Positions 5,852 through 6,478 of a stretch of 6,478 bases of DNA are shown here, piece by piece. The stretch is taken from NCBI GenBank assembly GCA_031278025.1, contig JAITLF010000003.1:1-6478 (forward strand), written 5' to 3'. The translations under genes and the position numbers were made by a program. A model generated the notes under the pieces. That model was given only the letters and a program-made list of their open reading frames with translations, had not been told where the DNA came from and did no database searches. The DNA comes from Treponema sp. Its GTDB lineage: Bacteria; Spirochaetota; Spirochaetia; Treponematales; Breznakiellaceae. How positions within the stretch are numbered: position 1 is the stretch's first letter; the number at the start of each line of letters is the position of its first letter.

Positions 5852-6478
5852 CGAGTCCGCCCGCACCCCGGTGGCAGCCGCCCGGCGCAATGGAAGGAAC
5901 TTGAACCGCGAAGCACCCGAACAGTACGCCTTTGACTTTGCGCTGTGGACGATAGAAACAATCAGGGAAGTCATACAACGGCTGTTTCAGGTTACTATGT
6001 CCGGGGTGTCGGTATGGAGAACGCTGAAGGCATTAGGGTTATCGGCGCAACGGCCCCGCCATGTGGCATATCAACAAAATGAGGAAGCGGTACAGGAGTT
6101 TTTGAAGAAAGAATATCCTGAGATAAAGAAAGAAGCCAAAAGCGCGGTGCGACGGTGTATTGGGGGGATGAATCTGCGATACGTTCGGATTATCACTGCG
6201 GGACGACGTGGGCGCCTAAAGGAAAAACACCGGTAATAAAGACGAGCGGAGCACGATTTTCGGTCAATAGGTTGTCGGCTATTAGCAGCAAGGGACACAT
6301 GAGATTTATGGTAACGGACAAGACCTGTACGATCCCGGTGTTTATAGATTATTTGAAACGGTTATTATTCAAACAGGAGAATCCGGTATTTCTGATAGTA
6401 GACGGACATCCGGTACACAAGAGCAAAAAGGTAAAAGAATATGCGGAAAGCACGGGTGGGAAACTGAAATTATTTTAT
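5852..6478 (+). pseudogene. IS630-family transposase, 5'-truncated and frameshifted, runs off the right edge
   Basis: An IS630/Tc1-mariner-type DDE transposase. The linker region may be seen at 5852-5902 in one frame (RPHPGGSRPAQWKEL). From about 5908 another frame gives EQYAFDFALWTIETIREVI, VWRTLKALGLSAQRPRHVAY and EAVQEFLKKEYPEIKKEAK. At about 6147-6149 the frame changes by one base, and the catalytic core continues: VYWGDESAIRSDY (first Asp at 6167-6169), TTWAPKGKTPV, NRLSAISSKGHMRFMV and FLIVDGHPVHKSKKV (second Asp at 6401-6403). The third acidic residue lies beyond the window. The family usually has a Gly at the break (SAGA), so a lost G is the simplest cause. The N-terminal helix-turn-helix half is missing. 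Two frame breaks plus the 5' truncation make it inactive as read. Terminal repeats were not found. Confidence 0.85.

Noticed and set aside
5713..5978. Minus-strand frames over the second array and the IS630 start
   Set aside because: No motif, no ribosome site, and they overlap recognisable plus-strand transposase sequence.

Overview
The window looks like an accessory stretch of a bacterial chromosome with fairly high GC and several decayed insertion sequences. The dense gene packing, the PPDK-type central gene and a 'DWIP'-type surface-less small protein that I associate with gut treponemes suggest a spirochaete of the Treponema group. This assignment rests on protein character alone and is only moderately secure.

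Layout: (1) 1-322, minus strand: a broken IS1182-like transposase N-terminus running off the left edge. (2) 487-4115, plus strand: a two-gene operon. The first gene (329 aa) has an unrecognised N-terminal half, a Pro/Ala/Ser linker and a C-terminal ~105-residue domain whose pattern resembles HPr, the phosphocarrier of the PTS. The second gene (about 874 aa) is clearly related along its full length to pyruvate, phosphate dikinase (PPDK). Its phosphohistidine domain and PEP/pyruvate barrel keep all the catalytic residues I can check, while the ATP-grasp half has lost the nucleotide- and metal-binding residues. (3) 4116-4469: no convincing gene, with a possible promoter near its end. (4) 4470-4742: thirteen 21-bp tandem units with a dyad in each, ending 27 nt before (5) 4770-5438, a 222-aa protein of an unnamed 'DWIP' family, followed by a strong terminator at 5453-5492. 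(6) 5493-5789: AT-rich spacer, then a second, unrelated-looking 21-bp-period array (5662-5724). (7) 5790-5846: what looks like the first 19 codons of a second DWIP-type gene, broken by (8) a frameshifted, 5'-truncated IS630-family transposase that runs off the right edge.

How it may work together: a PPDK that cannot bind ATP but can still take phosphate from PEP onto a histidine would behave like PTS Enzyme I, and an HPr-like domain encoded directly upstream would be the natural acceptor. This PPDK-derived, EI/HPr-like phosphorelay is the most interesting hypothesis in the window. The second is a repeated architecture, 'array of 21-bp units followed by a DWIP gene', seen once intact and once as a remnant. 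Both are inferences from sequence reading, without database searches.
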